This document shows positions 43,691-52,953 of a stretch of 59,060 nucleotides of DNA, one piece after another. Location: contig JAUMXK010000002.1 in assembly GCA_030535295.1 (NCBI GenBank), positions 1 through 59,060 on the forward strand. Reading direction: 5' to 3'. A program made the translations under genes and the position numbers. Source of the DNA: Eubacteriales bacterium. Its GTDB lineage: Bacteria > Bacillota > Clostridia > Lachnospirales > Vallitaleaceae. The notes below the pieces were generated by a model that saw only the letters and a list, made by a program, of their open reading frames with translations, ran no database searches and had not been told where the DNA came from. Within the stretch, counting starts at the first letter, position 1. Each line of letters begins with the position of its first letter.

Positions 43691-44881
43691 ATGGCAAAGA
43701 GATTTTTTACATCCGAATCGGTAACCGAAGGGCATCCCGATAAAATATGTGATCAAATTTCGGATGCGGTTTTGGATGCGATTTTAGAGCAAGATCCGAA
43801 AGCAAGAGTTGCATGCGAAACCACCACCACGACCGGTATGGTGTCCGTAATGGGAGAAATCACCACCGAATGTTATGTGGATATTCCGAAAATTGTAAGA
43901 AAGACAGTCAAAGAAATTGGCTATGATAAAGATGAATACGGCTTTTCCGGTGATAATTGCGCAGTTATTACCAGCCTGGATGAGCAATCCCATGATATTG
44001 CCATCGGGGTAAACTCTGCTTTGGAAGGTCGTCAGTCCGAAGAAACTTTGGAGGAAACTGCCAATATCGGTGCCGGTGACCAAGGTATGATGTTCGGTTT
44101 TGCATGTACCGATACCGAAGAATTGATGCCGCTTCCGATTGCCTTGGCACATAAACTCAGTATGCAACTGGCAAAAGTGCGGAAAGACGGTACTTTGAAT
44201 TATTTAAGACCTGACGGAAAAACGCAAGTGACCGTTGAATATGAAGATAATAAAGCACTTCGTATTGATGCCGTTGTAGTCAGTACGCAGCACCATCCGG
44301 AAGTAAGCCAAAAGCAAATCCGGGAAGATATCTTAAAATATGTGATTGAGCCGGTGATTCCGGCAGAATTATTGGATGAAAATACCAAATACTTTATCAA
44401 TCCGACCGGACGCTTTGTCATCGGAGGACCGGCAGGTGACAGCGGATTGACCGGTAGAAAGATTATTGTCGATACCTATGGCGGCTATGCCGGACATGGC
44501 GGCGGTGCCTTTTCCGGAAAAGACCCGACGAAGGTGGACCGTTCGGCTACCTACGCAGCACGATATGTAGCCAAAAATATTGTAGCGGCAGGTCTTGCGG
44601 AGCAATGTGAGCTGGAAGTGGCTTATGCCATCGGTGTGGCGGAGCCTTTGTCCGTTTATGTCAATACCAAGGGAACGGGCAAGGTGTCGGATGAAAGATT
44701 GGTAGAGATTATCAAAGAAGTCTTTGACTTAAGACCGGCAGCGATTATTCGTGACCTAGACTTGCGCCGTCCGATTTACCGTCAGGTAGCGGCTTACGGA
44801 CATTTTGGCAGACCGGAATTGGATTTACCTTGGGAGAGAACGGACAAAGTTGAGATTTTGAAAGAAAAAGCAGGACTTTAA
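43691..44881 (+). CDS. metK: S-adenosylmethionine synthetase
   Basis: It makes SAM from methionine and ATP. Motifs: [11 protein letters not shown] at the N-terminus, [10 protein letters not shown], the P-loop-like [14 protein letters not shown] and [11 protein letters not shown] at the C-terminus. The length of 396 is normal. AAGGA precedes the ATG. No SAM riboswitch is recognisable in the 167-bp leader. Confidence 0.98.
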   Translation: MAKRFFTSESVTEGHPDKICDQISDAVLDAILEQDPKARVACETTTTTGMVSVMGEITTECYVDIPKIVRKTVKEIGYDKDEYGFSGDNCAVITSLDEQSHDIAIGVNSALEGRQSEETLEETANIGAGDQGMMFGFACTDTEELMPLPIALAHKLSMQLAKVRKDGTLNYLRPDGKTQVTVEYEDNKALRIDAVVVSTQHHPEVSQKQIREDILKYVIEPVIPAELLDENTKYFINPTGRFVIGGPAGDSGLTGRKIIVDTYGGYAGHGGGAFSGKDPTKVDRSATYAARYVAKNIVAAGLAEQCELEVAYAIGVAEPLSVYVNTKGTGKVSDERLVEIIKEVFDLRPAAIIRDLDLRRPIYRQVAAYGHFGRPELDLPWERTDKVEILKEKAGL

Positions 44882-44926
44882 AAAGTTGTGGGAAAGTTGA
44901 GTAAGTAAAATAACAGCAGAAACGGA

Positions 44927-45005
44927 GTTGCCGAGGAAAGCAAGATGCAAGGAAGCAAAGGGTTATTTCCCTGACTTTCGCATGGAGCTTTTGCGGCAAC
45001 TTTTT
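44927..45005 (+). terminator. Large structured hairpin after metK
   Basis: The outer stem GTTGCCG (44927-44933) pairs with CGGCAAC (44994-45000), enclosing smaller pairings (AAAGC/GCTTT, ATGC/GCAT, GGG/CCC), and is followed by TTTTT. It is either an unusual terminator or a structured leader of recD2, whose ribosome site lies 8 nt beyond. Confidence 0.55.
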
Positions 45006-45024
45006 CAAATTTAGAGGGGAAAGC

Positions 45025-47229
45025 ATGGAAAAAAAGACAGGAATCATTGAGGAAATCATCTTTCGAAACGAAGACAACGGTTATACGGTGTTTGAAGTTT
45101 TGACGGACATCGGAATTGAAACCTTTGTGGGCTCCTCTCTATCCATTTCCGTAGGAGAAGAAATCATCGCCAATGGAGAATATACCGAACATTCACTTTA
45201 CGGCAGGCAGTTTCAAGTCAAAGAAAGTATGACACAGGTTCCGCAGGAAATCAAAGCTATGGAAAGATATCTCGGCTCCGGCGCCATCAAAGGGATTGGC
45301 CCGGTACTGGCTCAAAAAATAGTGGAACATTTTGGAGAAGATACCTTTCGTATCATGGAAGAAGAACCGGAAAAATTGGCCAATATTCATGGAATCAGCC
45401 ATAAAAAAGCCATGGCAATTGCCGAGGTCTTTTTTGAGCAGCGCAATATGCGACGTATTTTTCTATTCTTGCAGGAATATGATTTGTCGATGACTTATGC
45501 CATGAGAATCTATGAGAAATACAGGGAGCAAACTTTTTTTATTGTAAGAGAGCAACCCTATCGTCTGGCCAATGATATTGACGGTATCGGTTTTCAGATG
45601 GCGGATAAGATTGCGGCCAAGTCAGGAGTGGCAAGAAATTCACCGTCCCGTATTATCTGCGGAATTCGCTATGTGTTGGAAGAGGCCTTAAATGAAGGAC
45701 ATGTCTATCTGCCCAAAGACGAGCTGTTTCGTAGAGCCTGTGCTATTTTGCAAATAGAGATTGAGTATTTGGAAAGCTATCTAATGGAAATGCAAATGCA
45801 GCAGACGGTATTGGTCAAGAAAGTCGATGAGCAGGAGCGGATTTATCTGCAACGCTATTATCACATGGAAAAATACATTGCCGGAAAGCTCCTGACCTTG
45901 CTACACTTTGATTCGGGCAAGCTGGAAAATGAGCGGAATATGCCGGAAGAAGAGGAAGACTTTGCTTTTGATGAATTTCAAAAAGAGGCGATTGCCCTTT
46001 CTCTCAGCCAAAATGTATTGGTGATAACCGGTGGTCCGGGTACAGGCAAGACGACAATTATCAACCAAATCATCCAAATTTATTCCGAGCAGGGCTATCG
46101 GGTGGAACTGGCAGCACCAACCGGCAGAGCGGCAAAGCGTATGTCGGAAACGACCGGAAGAAAAGCCAAAACCATTCACCGACTGCTGGAAAACTACTAT
46201 CTGTCGGAAAAGAATCAGCAACTTTTTCAGCGGGATGAAGACTATCCTTTAGAATGTGATTTGCTGATTGTGGATGAGGCTTCCATGTTGGATGTTTTTT
46301 TGATGTATCATATCCTGAAAGCGATGCCGCTAGGCGCCAGACTGATATTGGTGGGGGATAGAGATCAGCTGCCGTCCATTGGAGCCGGAAATGTCCTGAA
46401 AGACATATTAAATAGCCCGATTCCCAGCATTCGTCTGAGCAAAATCTATCGCCAGAAAAATGATTCTGCCATTGTGCTCAATGCCTTTCGGATTCATCAA
46501 GGGGAGCAGATGGAGTACAAAGGAAAATCAGATTTCTTCTTTATAAAGAGAAAAAAGGGAGAGGATATCCTAAAGGAAGTACTGAGTCTGATTCAAACCA
46601 GATTGCCGAAGTTTACCGGCTTACATCCGGTCGAGGAGATGCAGGTCATTACCCCTATGCGCAAGGGACAACTCGGAGCCAATCAGCTCAATCTGGAGCT
46701 GCAAAAGGTGCTCAATCCTCCGGCTAAGACGAAGTATGAAAAGAAATACCGGGAACTCCTTTTTCGGGAGGGGGATAAGGTCATGCAAACCAAAAATGAC
46801 TACCAGATGGACTGGAAAATCTATTCCTCTATGGGAGAGGTGACCGAGGAAGGCAGCGGCATTTTCAATGGAGATATTGGCATTGTAGAAGATATCAATG
46901 ATTTTGAGGAGTGTATTACAGTGCGATTTGATGATGAAAAAATGGTAAAATATCCTTATCAAAATCTGGACGGTCTGGATTTGGCCTATGCCATGACCGT
47001 ACACAAGTCGCAGGGAAGTGAGTATCCGGTGGTTATTTTGCCGCTGTATGATGCCGGTGGCCGTTTGCTCAGTCGAAACCTTCTTTACACGGCCATCACC
47101 AGAGCCAAAAAATATGTAGTTTTGGTTGGGGAAGAGAGGATTGCGGAGCGAATGATTGCCAATAATCGGGAAGTGGAGCGTTATTCCGGCCTATCTCAAA
47201 TGATTTATGAATTGGAAATGATTTATTAA
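45025..47229 (+). CDS. recD2: RecD2-type ATP-dependent DNA helicase
   Basis: A superfamily 1B 5'-3' helicase of 734 residues with the long N-terminal extension of RecD2 proteins from organisms without RecBC partners. Helix-hairpin-helix repeats lie around 85-210. Walker A is GGPGTGKTT (Lys342), Walker B is LLIVDEASMLD, and late motifs include YAMTVHKSQGSEYP and YTAITRAK. GAGGGG precedes the ATG. It acts in DNA repair and replication-fork maintenance. Confidence 0.96.
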   Translation: MEKKTGIIEEIIFRNEDNGYTVFEVLTDIGIETFVGSSLSISVGEEIIANGEYTEHSLYGRQFQVKESMTQVPQEIKAMERYLGSGAIKGIGPVLAQKIVEHFGEDTFRIMEEEPEKLANIHGISHKKAMAIAEVFFEQRNMRRIFLFLQEYDLSMTYAMRIYEKYREQTFFIVREQPYRLANDIDGIGFQMADKIAAKSGVARNSPSRIICGIRYVLEEALNEGHVYLPKDELFRRACAILQIEIEYLESYLMEMQMQQTVLVKKVDEQERIYLQRYYHMEKYIAGKLLTLLHFDSGKLENERNMPEEEEDFAFDEFQKEAIALSLSQNVLVITGGPGTGKTTIINQIIQIYSEQGYRVELAAPTGRAAKRMSETTGRKAKTIHRLLENYYLSEKNQQLFQRDEDYPLECDLLIVDEASMLDVFLMYHILKAMPLGARLILVGDRDQLPSIGAGNVLKDILNSPIPSIRLSKIYRQKNDSAIVLNAFRIHQGEQMEYKGKSDFFFIKRKKGEDILKEVLSLIQTRLPKFTGLHPVEEMQVITPMRKGQLGANQLNLELQKVLNPPAKTKYEKKYRELLFREGDKVMQTKNDYQMDWKIYSSMGEVTEEGSGIFNGDIGIVEDINDFEECITVRFDDEKMVKYPYQNLDGLDLAYAMTVHKSQGSEYPVVILPLYDAGGRLLSRNLLYTAITRAKKYVVLVGEERIAERMIANNREVERYSGLSQMIYELEMIY

Positions 47230-47246
47230 AAGACAGGAGAAAAGCC

Positions 47247-47957
47247 ATGAAAAACAGTTTGCTCAGTGAAATTTTGGATTGGCTCTATCCCTTGCGATGT
47301 GGGATATGTGCGGAAAGACTTCAGCAAGAAGAAAGGTTGATATGCCAAAGCTGTCAGGAAGGCGGTATTTTTATCTTGGAAGATACCTGTCAAAAATGCG
47401 GCAGAGCAGTAGAAAAAGATGAAATCTATTGCTATGACTGTAGTCATAATTCTCATCATTATGAAAAAGGGTATGCCCTCTTTTCATACAGTGAGGTACA
47501 GGAGGCGATTTTGGCTATGAAATACAAGCGGGAAAAGTGGCGCTTGAAAGTCATGGCGGATTTGATGGCCTGGCTTTATGAGGAGGTCAAAAGGGAGTGG
47601 CAAATTGATGCCATTGCCTATGTACCCCAACATTTTTTGTCATTAGGAGAAAAGGGCTATCACCCGACAAAAGTCCTGGCAAAAAGTTTGGCGAAAGCAT
47701 GGGGACTCCCATTGACAGACAGTTTGGCATGTCATCCGAAAAAGAAACATCAGAAGCAGTTGGAGAAGGAAGATAGAAAAAAGAATTTGAAAAATATTTT
47801 TTACTGTAAGGAAAAGGTGAAATATTGCCGAATTCTATTGATAGATGATATTTATACGACCGGAAGTACCATAGATGCCTGCAGCTTATGCTTGAAGCAA
47901 AACGGTGCCGAAGAGATTTATTTTTTAACAATTGCCAATGGCGGTTTCAGTCAATAG
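47247..47957 (+). CDS. comF: ComF-family phosphoribosyltransferase-like protein
   Basis: It has 236 residues. The N-terminal zinc region has Cys pairs (CGIC, CQSC, CQKCG, CYDC). The C-terminal PRTase fold has LIDDIYTTGSTIDAC. ComFC acts in DNA uptake during transformation; some family members serve in DNA repair. It lies 17 bp after recD2 and directly before the flagellar genes, an order common in Bacillota. Confidence 0.93.
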   Translation: MKNSLLSEILDWLYPLRCGICAERLQQEERLICQSCQEGGIFILEDTCQKCGRAVEKDEIYCYDCSHNSHHYEKGYALFSYSEVQEAILAMKYKREKWRLKVMADLMAWLYEEVKREWQIDAIAYVPQHFLSLGEKGYHPTKVLAKSLAKAWGLPLTDSLACHPKKKHQKQLEKEDRKKNLKNIFYCKEKVKYCRILLIDDIYTTGSTIDACSLCLKQNGAEEIYFLTIANGGFSQ

Positions 47958-47967
47958 GAGGAAAATC

Positions 47968-48393
47968 ATGGATGTAAGAAATTGTGTCAGATGCGGAAGA
48001 ATTTTTAATTATATTACCGGTCAACCGATATGTGTGGACTGTAAAGCAGAACTGGAAAAGAAGTTTTCCGAAGTAAAGTTTTATTTGAGGGAAAATCCGG
48101 GTGCCAATATTCAGGAAGTATCGGAAGCAAATAATGTAGAAATTCGTCAAATCAAGCAATGGATTCGAGAAGAGAGAATCACCTTCTCTGAAGGCTCCAT
48201 GGTCGGAATTGAATGTGAGATGTGTGGCACGATGATTCGTACCGGACGTTTTTGCAATAAGTGCAAAGCAGATTTGGCCGACGGCCTAAAAAACATAGGT
48301 GAATCGGCTCAGCATAACGGATTTACAACAACCGGTGCAGCTCGTCCGCTCAAGCGAGAGGAAGAGGAAAACCGTTTAAGATTTCGTAAATAA
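47968..48393 (+). CDS. yvyF: Flagellar operon zinc-finger protein (YvyF family)
   Basis: 141 residues with an N-terminal CVRCG...CVDC zinc pair, a helix-turn-helix-like middle (IQEVSEANNVEIRQIKQWI) and a second CEMCG...CNKC pair. The start is ATG 47968 with TAGGAGG at 47955-47961. The family sits between comF and flgM in many flagellated Bacillota; its molecular role is unknown. Confidence 0.9.
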   Translation: MDVRNCVRCGRIFNYITGQPICVDCKAELEKKFSEVKFYLRENPGANIQEVSEANNVEIRQIKQWIREERITFSEGSMVGIECEMCGTMIRTGRFCNKCKADLADGLKNIGESAQHNGFTTTGAARPLKREEEENRLRFRK

Positions 48394-48415
48394 GAATATT
48401 TTATCATAAAAAAGG

Positions 48416-48442
48416 TTAAGAAAATAAAAACCGAGACGATAA
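48416..48442 (+). promoter_or_regulatory. Candidate sigma-28 (SigD/FliA) promoter of flgM
   Basis: TTAA (48416-48419), a 15-bp spacer, and GACGATAA (48435-48442) approximate the TAAA-N15-GCCGATAA consensus. It lies 38 bp before flgM, where a late flagellar promoter is expected. Confidence 0.5.
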
Positions 48443-48480
48443 ATTAAATAGCAACAACTAGAACAAAAGGTGGTGTAAAA

Positions 48481-48744
48481 ATGAGAATAGTTAGAACAGA
48501 TAGTGTCCAAAGCGCTTATGGAAAAAATGCAGTAAAGAGAGTAGAGCCGAAAGTAGCGGTTGCTCAAGGGAAGGACAGTGTTTCATTTTCTTCTTTTGCC
48601 AAGGACATGAAATTAGCAACGAAGGCAGTCAAGGATGCACCGGATGTAAGAATGGACAAAGTGAACCAAATTAAGGCACAAATTGAAGCAGGAAAGTATA
48701 ATGTCAGTGCCAACCAAATTGCGGAAAAGATTTTAGGCTACTAG
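48481..48744 (+). CDS. flgM: Anti-sigma-28 factor FlgM
   Basis: 87 residues, typical of FlgM: a disordered N-terminal half and a conserved C-terminal half with MDKVNQIKAQIEAGKYNVSA. It binds and inhibits sigma-28 until the hook is complete. It heads the late flagellar operon; flgN begins 10 bp after its stop. AGGTGG-like site before the ATG. Confidence 0.95.
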   Translation: MRIVRTDSVQSAYGKNAVKRVEPKVAVAQGKDSVSFSSFAKDMKLATKAVKDAPDVRMDKVNQIKAQIEAGKYNVSANQIAEKILGY

Positions 48745-48754
48745 GTGAGATACC

Positions 48755-49267
48755 ATGGCTGGCTTAATAGATGATTTAATCGCAATTATGGAAAAAGAAG
48801 CGGTTTGCTATGAAAGCTATTTGGAGATAGCAAATAATAAAAAGGAAGTTATTATTAAGGGAGATGTGCCCAGCTTACAAGAAATTACCCAGGAAGAGGA
48901 AATTGTGGCTGGGCAACTTTTTCGTTTGGAGAAAAGTCGCAAAGAGATTATTGAGGATATCTGCACCGTAACCAATCGAAAAATTGAAAACTTCAAGATA
49001 CTTGATTTGGTGGAAGAATTATCCGCCAGGGAGGAAGAAAGCCAAAGACTAAAGGAAGTGGCACAAAGGCTGGAAACAGCCCTAAAGGAGTGCGAGCAGG
49101 TCAATCAAACCAATAAGATGCTCATCCGGCAGTCGTTGGAGTTTTTGGAGTTTTCCATCAATGCCTTGACCGGATTAACACAGGGAAATAGTAGCCAAAC
49201 CTACGTCAAACGAGGAGAGGCATTGGACAGTCATTCGGAAAGGCCGATTTTTGACGCCAAGCAGTAA
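48755..49267 (+). CDS. flgN: FlgN-type flagellar export chaperone
   Basis: 170 residues, almost wholly helical (coiled-coil propensity over 30-135), with a short disordered tail. Its location between flgM and flgK fits the chaperone of FlgK and FlgL. A weak ribosome site and short spacing suggest coupling to flgM. Confidence 0.88.
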   Translation: MAGLIDDLIAIMEKEAVCYESYLEIANNKKEVIIKGDVPSLQEITQEEEIVAGQLFRLEKSRKEIIEDICTVTNRKIENFKILDLVEELSAREEESQRLKEVAQRLETALKECEQVNQTNKMLIRQSLEFLEFSINALTGLTQGNSSQTYVKRGEALDSHSERPIFDAKQ

Positions 49268-49295
49268 CAAAGGAACAGGAAGATAGGAGAAGATT

Positions 49296-50990
49296 ATGGG
49301 CTCGATGAGTAGTTTTTCAAGAGCGGTTTCCGGAATGATGAGCCATCAACAGGCTCTCAATACAACCACTCACAACCTGACGAATATAAAGACACCGGGC
49401 TATTCCAGACAAATGGTGCTGTATAAAGATGCACCGTATGCCAAGGTGGGCCAAAACGGCACCACTATGATGCAGGTGGGAATGGGAACGGATATTCAAA
49501 TGGTCAGACAGGCGAGAGATTTGTTCTTAGACCAGGCATATCGTGCCGGAAACGGTAAGAAACAATTTTATGCCGGACAAGAGCAGGCGTTATCCGAAAT
49601 CCAAGTGATTTTAGGTGAGCCTTACAAACAACAATTCAACAGCTCATTAAATAGTCTGGAAAGCTCTTTGCATGAATTGATTCAGCACCCGGAAGGTCTG
49701 GAAACCAGAGGTGTGTTTATCAAAAATGCCGGTCAGTTTTTGGAAAAAGCCAATCTAATCGGAACACAGCTTAGAGAATATCAGCTTAATTTAAATGAAC
49801 AAATCAAACAAAAAATACATCGAATCAACGAAATCGGCAAACAACTGCGGGATATGAACCGGCTTATTTCCCGGGAAGAGCTTGGACGAGAGGTCGGCTT
49901 GGCACCGAATGCCAATGATTTCCGTGACCAGAGAAACAAGCTCCTAGATGAATTGTCGGGTTTGGTGCAAACCAGATATTACGAAGAAAAGAACGGCGTG
50001 GTCAATGTCACCATTGAAGCGGTGCCGTTTGTGCAAGATGACTTTGTCTATGAGCTGGGGATGATGCCGGCCAGAGAAAAAAGTTCTTTGGTAGTACCGT
50101 ATTGGCCGCATTTAAGTGATAAAAATGCCGTACCGCCGCAAATGTATCCCTTGATTTCTTTTGCCAATCCGATTGGCCCGGAATACAATAATAATTCCGG
50201 AGAGCTGAAGGGTCTTATTTTGGCGAGAGGCGACCATGCGGCAAACTATACGGAATTGAAAAATCAGGCAGAATATGAAAAGAATATCAAACCATCTGCC
50301 ATTATGAATGTACAGGCGCAATTTGACAACTTGGTACATGACATTGTGGTGATGATTAATAATATTTTGGCACCGAAAGTGGATGCAGGAGTGCCCGGAA
50401 AACTAAAACTGGATGAAGCCAATGCACCGTATGGCCTGAAGAATGCACAAGGCGAAGTCAGTCGAGGGGAAGAACTTTTTGTTCGCAAATACATTCCGCA
50501 TCATTCGGAAACGGGCGGTCTTTATCAAGCGGAAGATGAAACCAACGAGTATAGCTTGTATTCGGCTTCCAACTTAAAGATCAATGAAGTATTGCTCAAT
50601 GATTACAACAAATTGGCACTTTCGCAAAATGTGCATGACATCGGTGATTCCAAGTCCGTTGTCAATAAGATTTTGGAAGCCTGGCATGAAAAAAGATTGC
50701 TTTTGGAGCCGGGAGCGGCCGGCAAGGAAGCATATTCCGGTTATTACCGTGCGATGATAGATTCGCTTGCCAACAAAGCGCAGTCCGTGGAGAATAATCT
50801 CAAAGGCGGAGAGGCGCTTCTGAATAAAATAGATTACGAAAGAAGTACCGTTATGTCTGTTTCCCAGGATGAGGAATTTGGCAATTTGATTAAATATCAA
50901 CATGCTTACAATGCCTCTGCCAGACTGGTTGGAGTGATTGACTCCATGATGGATCGTCTGATTAATCAAACAGGCTTAGTGGGTAGATAG
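49296..50990 (+). CDS. flgK: Flagellar hook-associated protein FlgK, paralogue 1
   Basis: 564 residues with the N-terminal rod/hook signature (SRAVSGMMSHQQALNTTTHN, GYSRQ) and a C-terminal LIKYQHAYNASARLVGVIDSM helix, both needed for assembly at the hook-filament junction. The middle region is shorter than in the next gene. A second full FlgK follows 27 bp later, so the two may form a mixed junction. AGGAGA lies before the ATG. Confidence 0.93.
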   Translation: MGSMSSFSRAVSGMMSHQQALNTTTHNLTNIKTPGYSRQMVLYKDAPYAKVGQNGTTMMQVGMGTDIQMVRQARDLFLDQAYRAGNGKKQFYAGQEQALSEIQVILGEPYKQQFNSSLNSLESSLHELIQHPEGLETRGVFIKNAGQFLEKANLIGTQLREYQLNLNEQIKQKIHRINEIGKQLRDMNRLISREELGREVGLAPNANDFRDQRNKLLDELSGLVQTRYYEEKNGVVNVTIEAVPFVQDDFVYELGMMPAREKSSLVVPYWPHLSDKNAVPPQMYPLISFANPIGPEYNNNSGELKGLILARGDHAANYTELKNQAEYEKNIKPSAIMNVQAQFDNLVHDIVVMINNILAPKVDAGVPGKLKLDEANAPYGLKNAQGEVSRGEELFVRKYIPHHSETGGLYQAEDETNEYSLYSASNLKINEVLLNDYNKLALSQNVHDIGDSKSVVNKILEAWHEKRLLLEPGAAGKEAYSGYYRAMIDSLANKAQSVENNLKGGEALLNKIDYERSTVMSVSQDEEFGNLIKYQHAYNASARLVGVIDSMMDRLINQTGLVGR

Positions 50991-51017
50991 TGAGAAAGTA
51001 TCTCAAAGGAGAAGAAG

Positions 51018-52946
51018 ATGAGGTCAGCATTTTTTGGAATTAATGTAGCTCAACAAGGCTTATTTTCATCCAGAGCCAATTTGGATGTCATAAATCATAA
51101 TATCAGTAATTCAAATGTAGAGGGGTATTCCCGCCAATACGGAATTCAAAAAGCGGGCAGACCTTTGCGCAATATGCACCGAGGTATGGTCGGAACCGGC
51201 TCTGAGCTTGTGACAGTAGACCAATATCGGAGCGAATATCTGGATGTGAAATATCGCAATTTCAATCAGGATAAGGGTGAGTTTAAGATTAAAAATGAGT
51301 TCTTAAACCAAATGGAACTCTTATTCCAAGAGCCGTATTCCAATGGATTGTCGACTTATTTGGATAATTTGTATGCCGGTTTGAAAGCGCTAACAACCTC
51401 GCCGAATGAAGATGCGGCCAAGACCAATGTCATTCAACTTTTCAAAGGAGTGACGGATGCCATTAATAATTCTTCCAAGAAGTTGAGGATGTTGCAAGAA
51501 GATTTGAATTTTGAAATCAAAAGTGTAGTCAGCCGTATCAATGCTTATGCAGAGCAAATTGCCGCTATCAATCGTCAAATCGAGGATTCGGAATTGCACG
51601 GACACAAAGCCAATGATTTGCGTGACCAGAGAAATCGTTATTTGGATGAGCTCAGTCAAATCGTGCCGATTTCCTTTGGAGAAAGTACAGATGCCTTGGG
51701 AATGAAGACTTTTAGTGTCACGATAAATGGTGCGCAACTTGTCAACAGTTCGATTGCCAGCTATTTGGAAGTTAGACCGAGAGAGCATTTGGCCAATCCG
51801 GAAGACAATGCAGGGCTTTTTGATGTTTACTGGAAAACAGGACAAAAACTGAATGTCACTGCAAACAGTTTTGCCGGAAGCTTAAAGGGCTTGATTGAGC
51901 TGAGAGACGGTGCCAACAGTGCCAATTTCAGAGGACAGGTAGAAAGTGTAGCAGGAGCCAATACCCTAAAAATAAAAAATGTCAATCGTTTTGATTTGCC
52001 GATGTCGGGCAGTTTTAGCATTGAAGGCAGAGTGATAGAATATACCGGTTATGTGGTCAATGAAGCGACCAAAGAAATAGAATTTCAGTTGAAAAATCCG
52101 GCACCGAACGGCATTCACGGCAAATATGCCATTATGGGAGAAAATATCAATTTCCGGGGTGTTCCTTATTATATTAGCCGTTTGAATGAATTTTCCAGGA
52201 TTTATTCCGGTAAAATGAATGAGCTTCATCAAAAAGGAAGCGGCAATACCGGACTTCCGCTCTTTGTGGGAACCGGCAATTTTGCAGGGAAGATTGCGGC
52301 AACTCCCGGTGGAGCGACCACCAATCAACTGACAGTGTATATGGACCATGATGCCAAGGTACAAAGCCAAGGTAAGCTGGTCATTCATGGACAGGAAATC
52401 GAATATGCTTCGGTATCGGCGGCTACAGAAGTGACATTGCCGGACGGCTCGAAGAAAATGCAAAGAGTCTTTACCTTAAAAAATACCATTCAGGTAGATG
52501 ACCGTATGACCAAAGGCAACACGGTTCGGGTACAGGATATCAACAGCGATAATTTGACGGTCAATCCTGACATTATCAATGACATAAAAAAACTGGAAAC
52601 CTATTATTCGAAAAAGAGTTTGGGAGATGTCAGCGATACCGCATTGTTGCAAGACATTATTACTCTTCGTCAAAATACACACTTCTTTGACCGAGGTACG
52701 CCGGATAACTTTGTGCAGGCGTATTTGGGTGAGCTGGGTATTGATAAGGCACAGGCAGCTTCTTTTAAAAAGAGCAATGATGATTTGATCAAAATGGTGG
52801 ACATCCAAAGAATGTCCGTTTCCGGCGTCAACCGAGATGAGGAAATTGCCGAAATGACAGCATATTTGCATGTTTACCGCTATTCTGCGAAAGCAATGGA
52901 AATTTTTGACCGTATTTATGAAACAACGATTAACTTAGGAAGGTAG
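51018..52946 (+). CDS. flgK: Flagellar hook-associated protein FlgK, paralogue 2, enlarged
   Basis: 642 residues. N-terminal FFGINVAQQGLFSSRANLDV and GYSRQY, C-terminal EMTAYLHVYRYSAKAMEIFDRIYE. The middle (about 295-510) carries two similar beta-rich segments (GSFSIEGRVIEY... and GKLVIHGQEIEY..., both ending near LKN), which look like an internal duplication in the exposed D2/D3 part. AAGGAG precedes the ATG. Confidence 0.93.
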   Translation: MRSAFFGINVAQQGLFSSRANLDVINHNISNSNVEGYSRQYGIQKAGRPLRNMHRGMVGTGSELVTVDQYRSEYLDVKYRNFNQDKGEFKIKNEFLNQMELLFQEPYSNGLSTYLDNLYAGLKALTTSPNEDAAKTNVIQLFKGVTDAINNSSKKLRMLQEDLNFEIKSVVSRINAYAEQIAAINRQIEDSELHGHKANDLRDQRNRYLDELSQIVPISFGESTDALGMKTFSVTINGAQLVNSSIASYLEVRPREHLANPEDNAGLFDVYWKTGQKLNVTANSFAGSLKGLIELRDGANSANFRGQVESVAGANTLKIKNVNRFDLPMSGSFSIEGRVIEYTGYVVNEATKEIEFQLKNPAPNGIHGKYAIMGENINFRGVPYYISRLNEFSRIYSGKMNELHQKGSGNTGLPLFVGTGNFAGKIAATPGGATTNQLTVYMDHDAKVQSQGKLVIHGQEIEYASVSAATEVTLPDGSKKMQRVFTLKNTIQVDDRMTKGNTVRVQDINSDNLTVNPDIINDIKKLETYYSKKSLGDVSDTALLQDIITLRQNTHFFDRGTPDNFVQAYLGELGIDKAQAASFKKSNDDLIKMVDIQRMSVSGVNRDEEIAEMTAYLHVYRYSAKAMEIFDRIYETTINLGR

Positions 52947-52953
52947 GAGTCAG

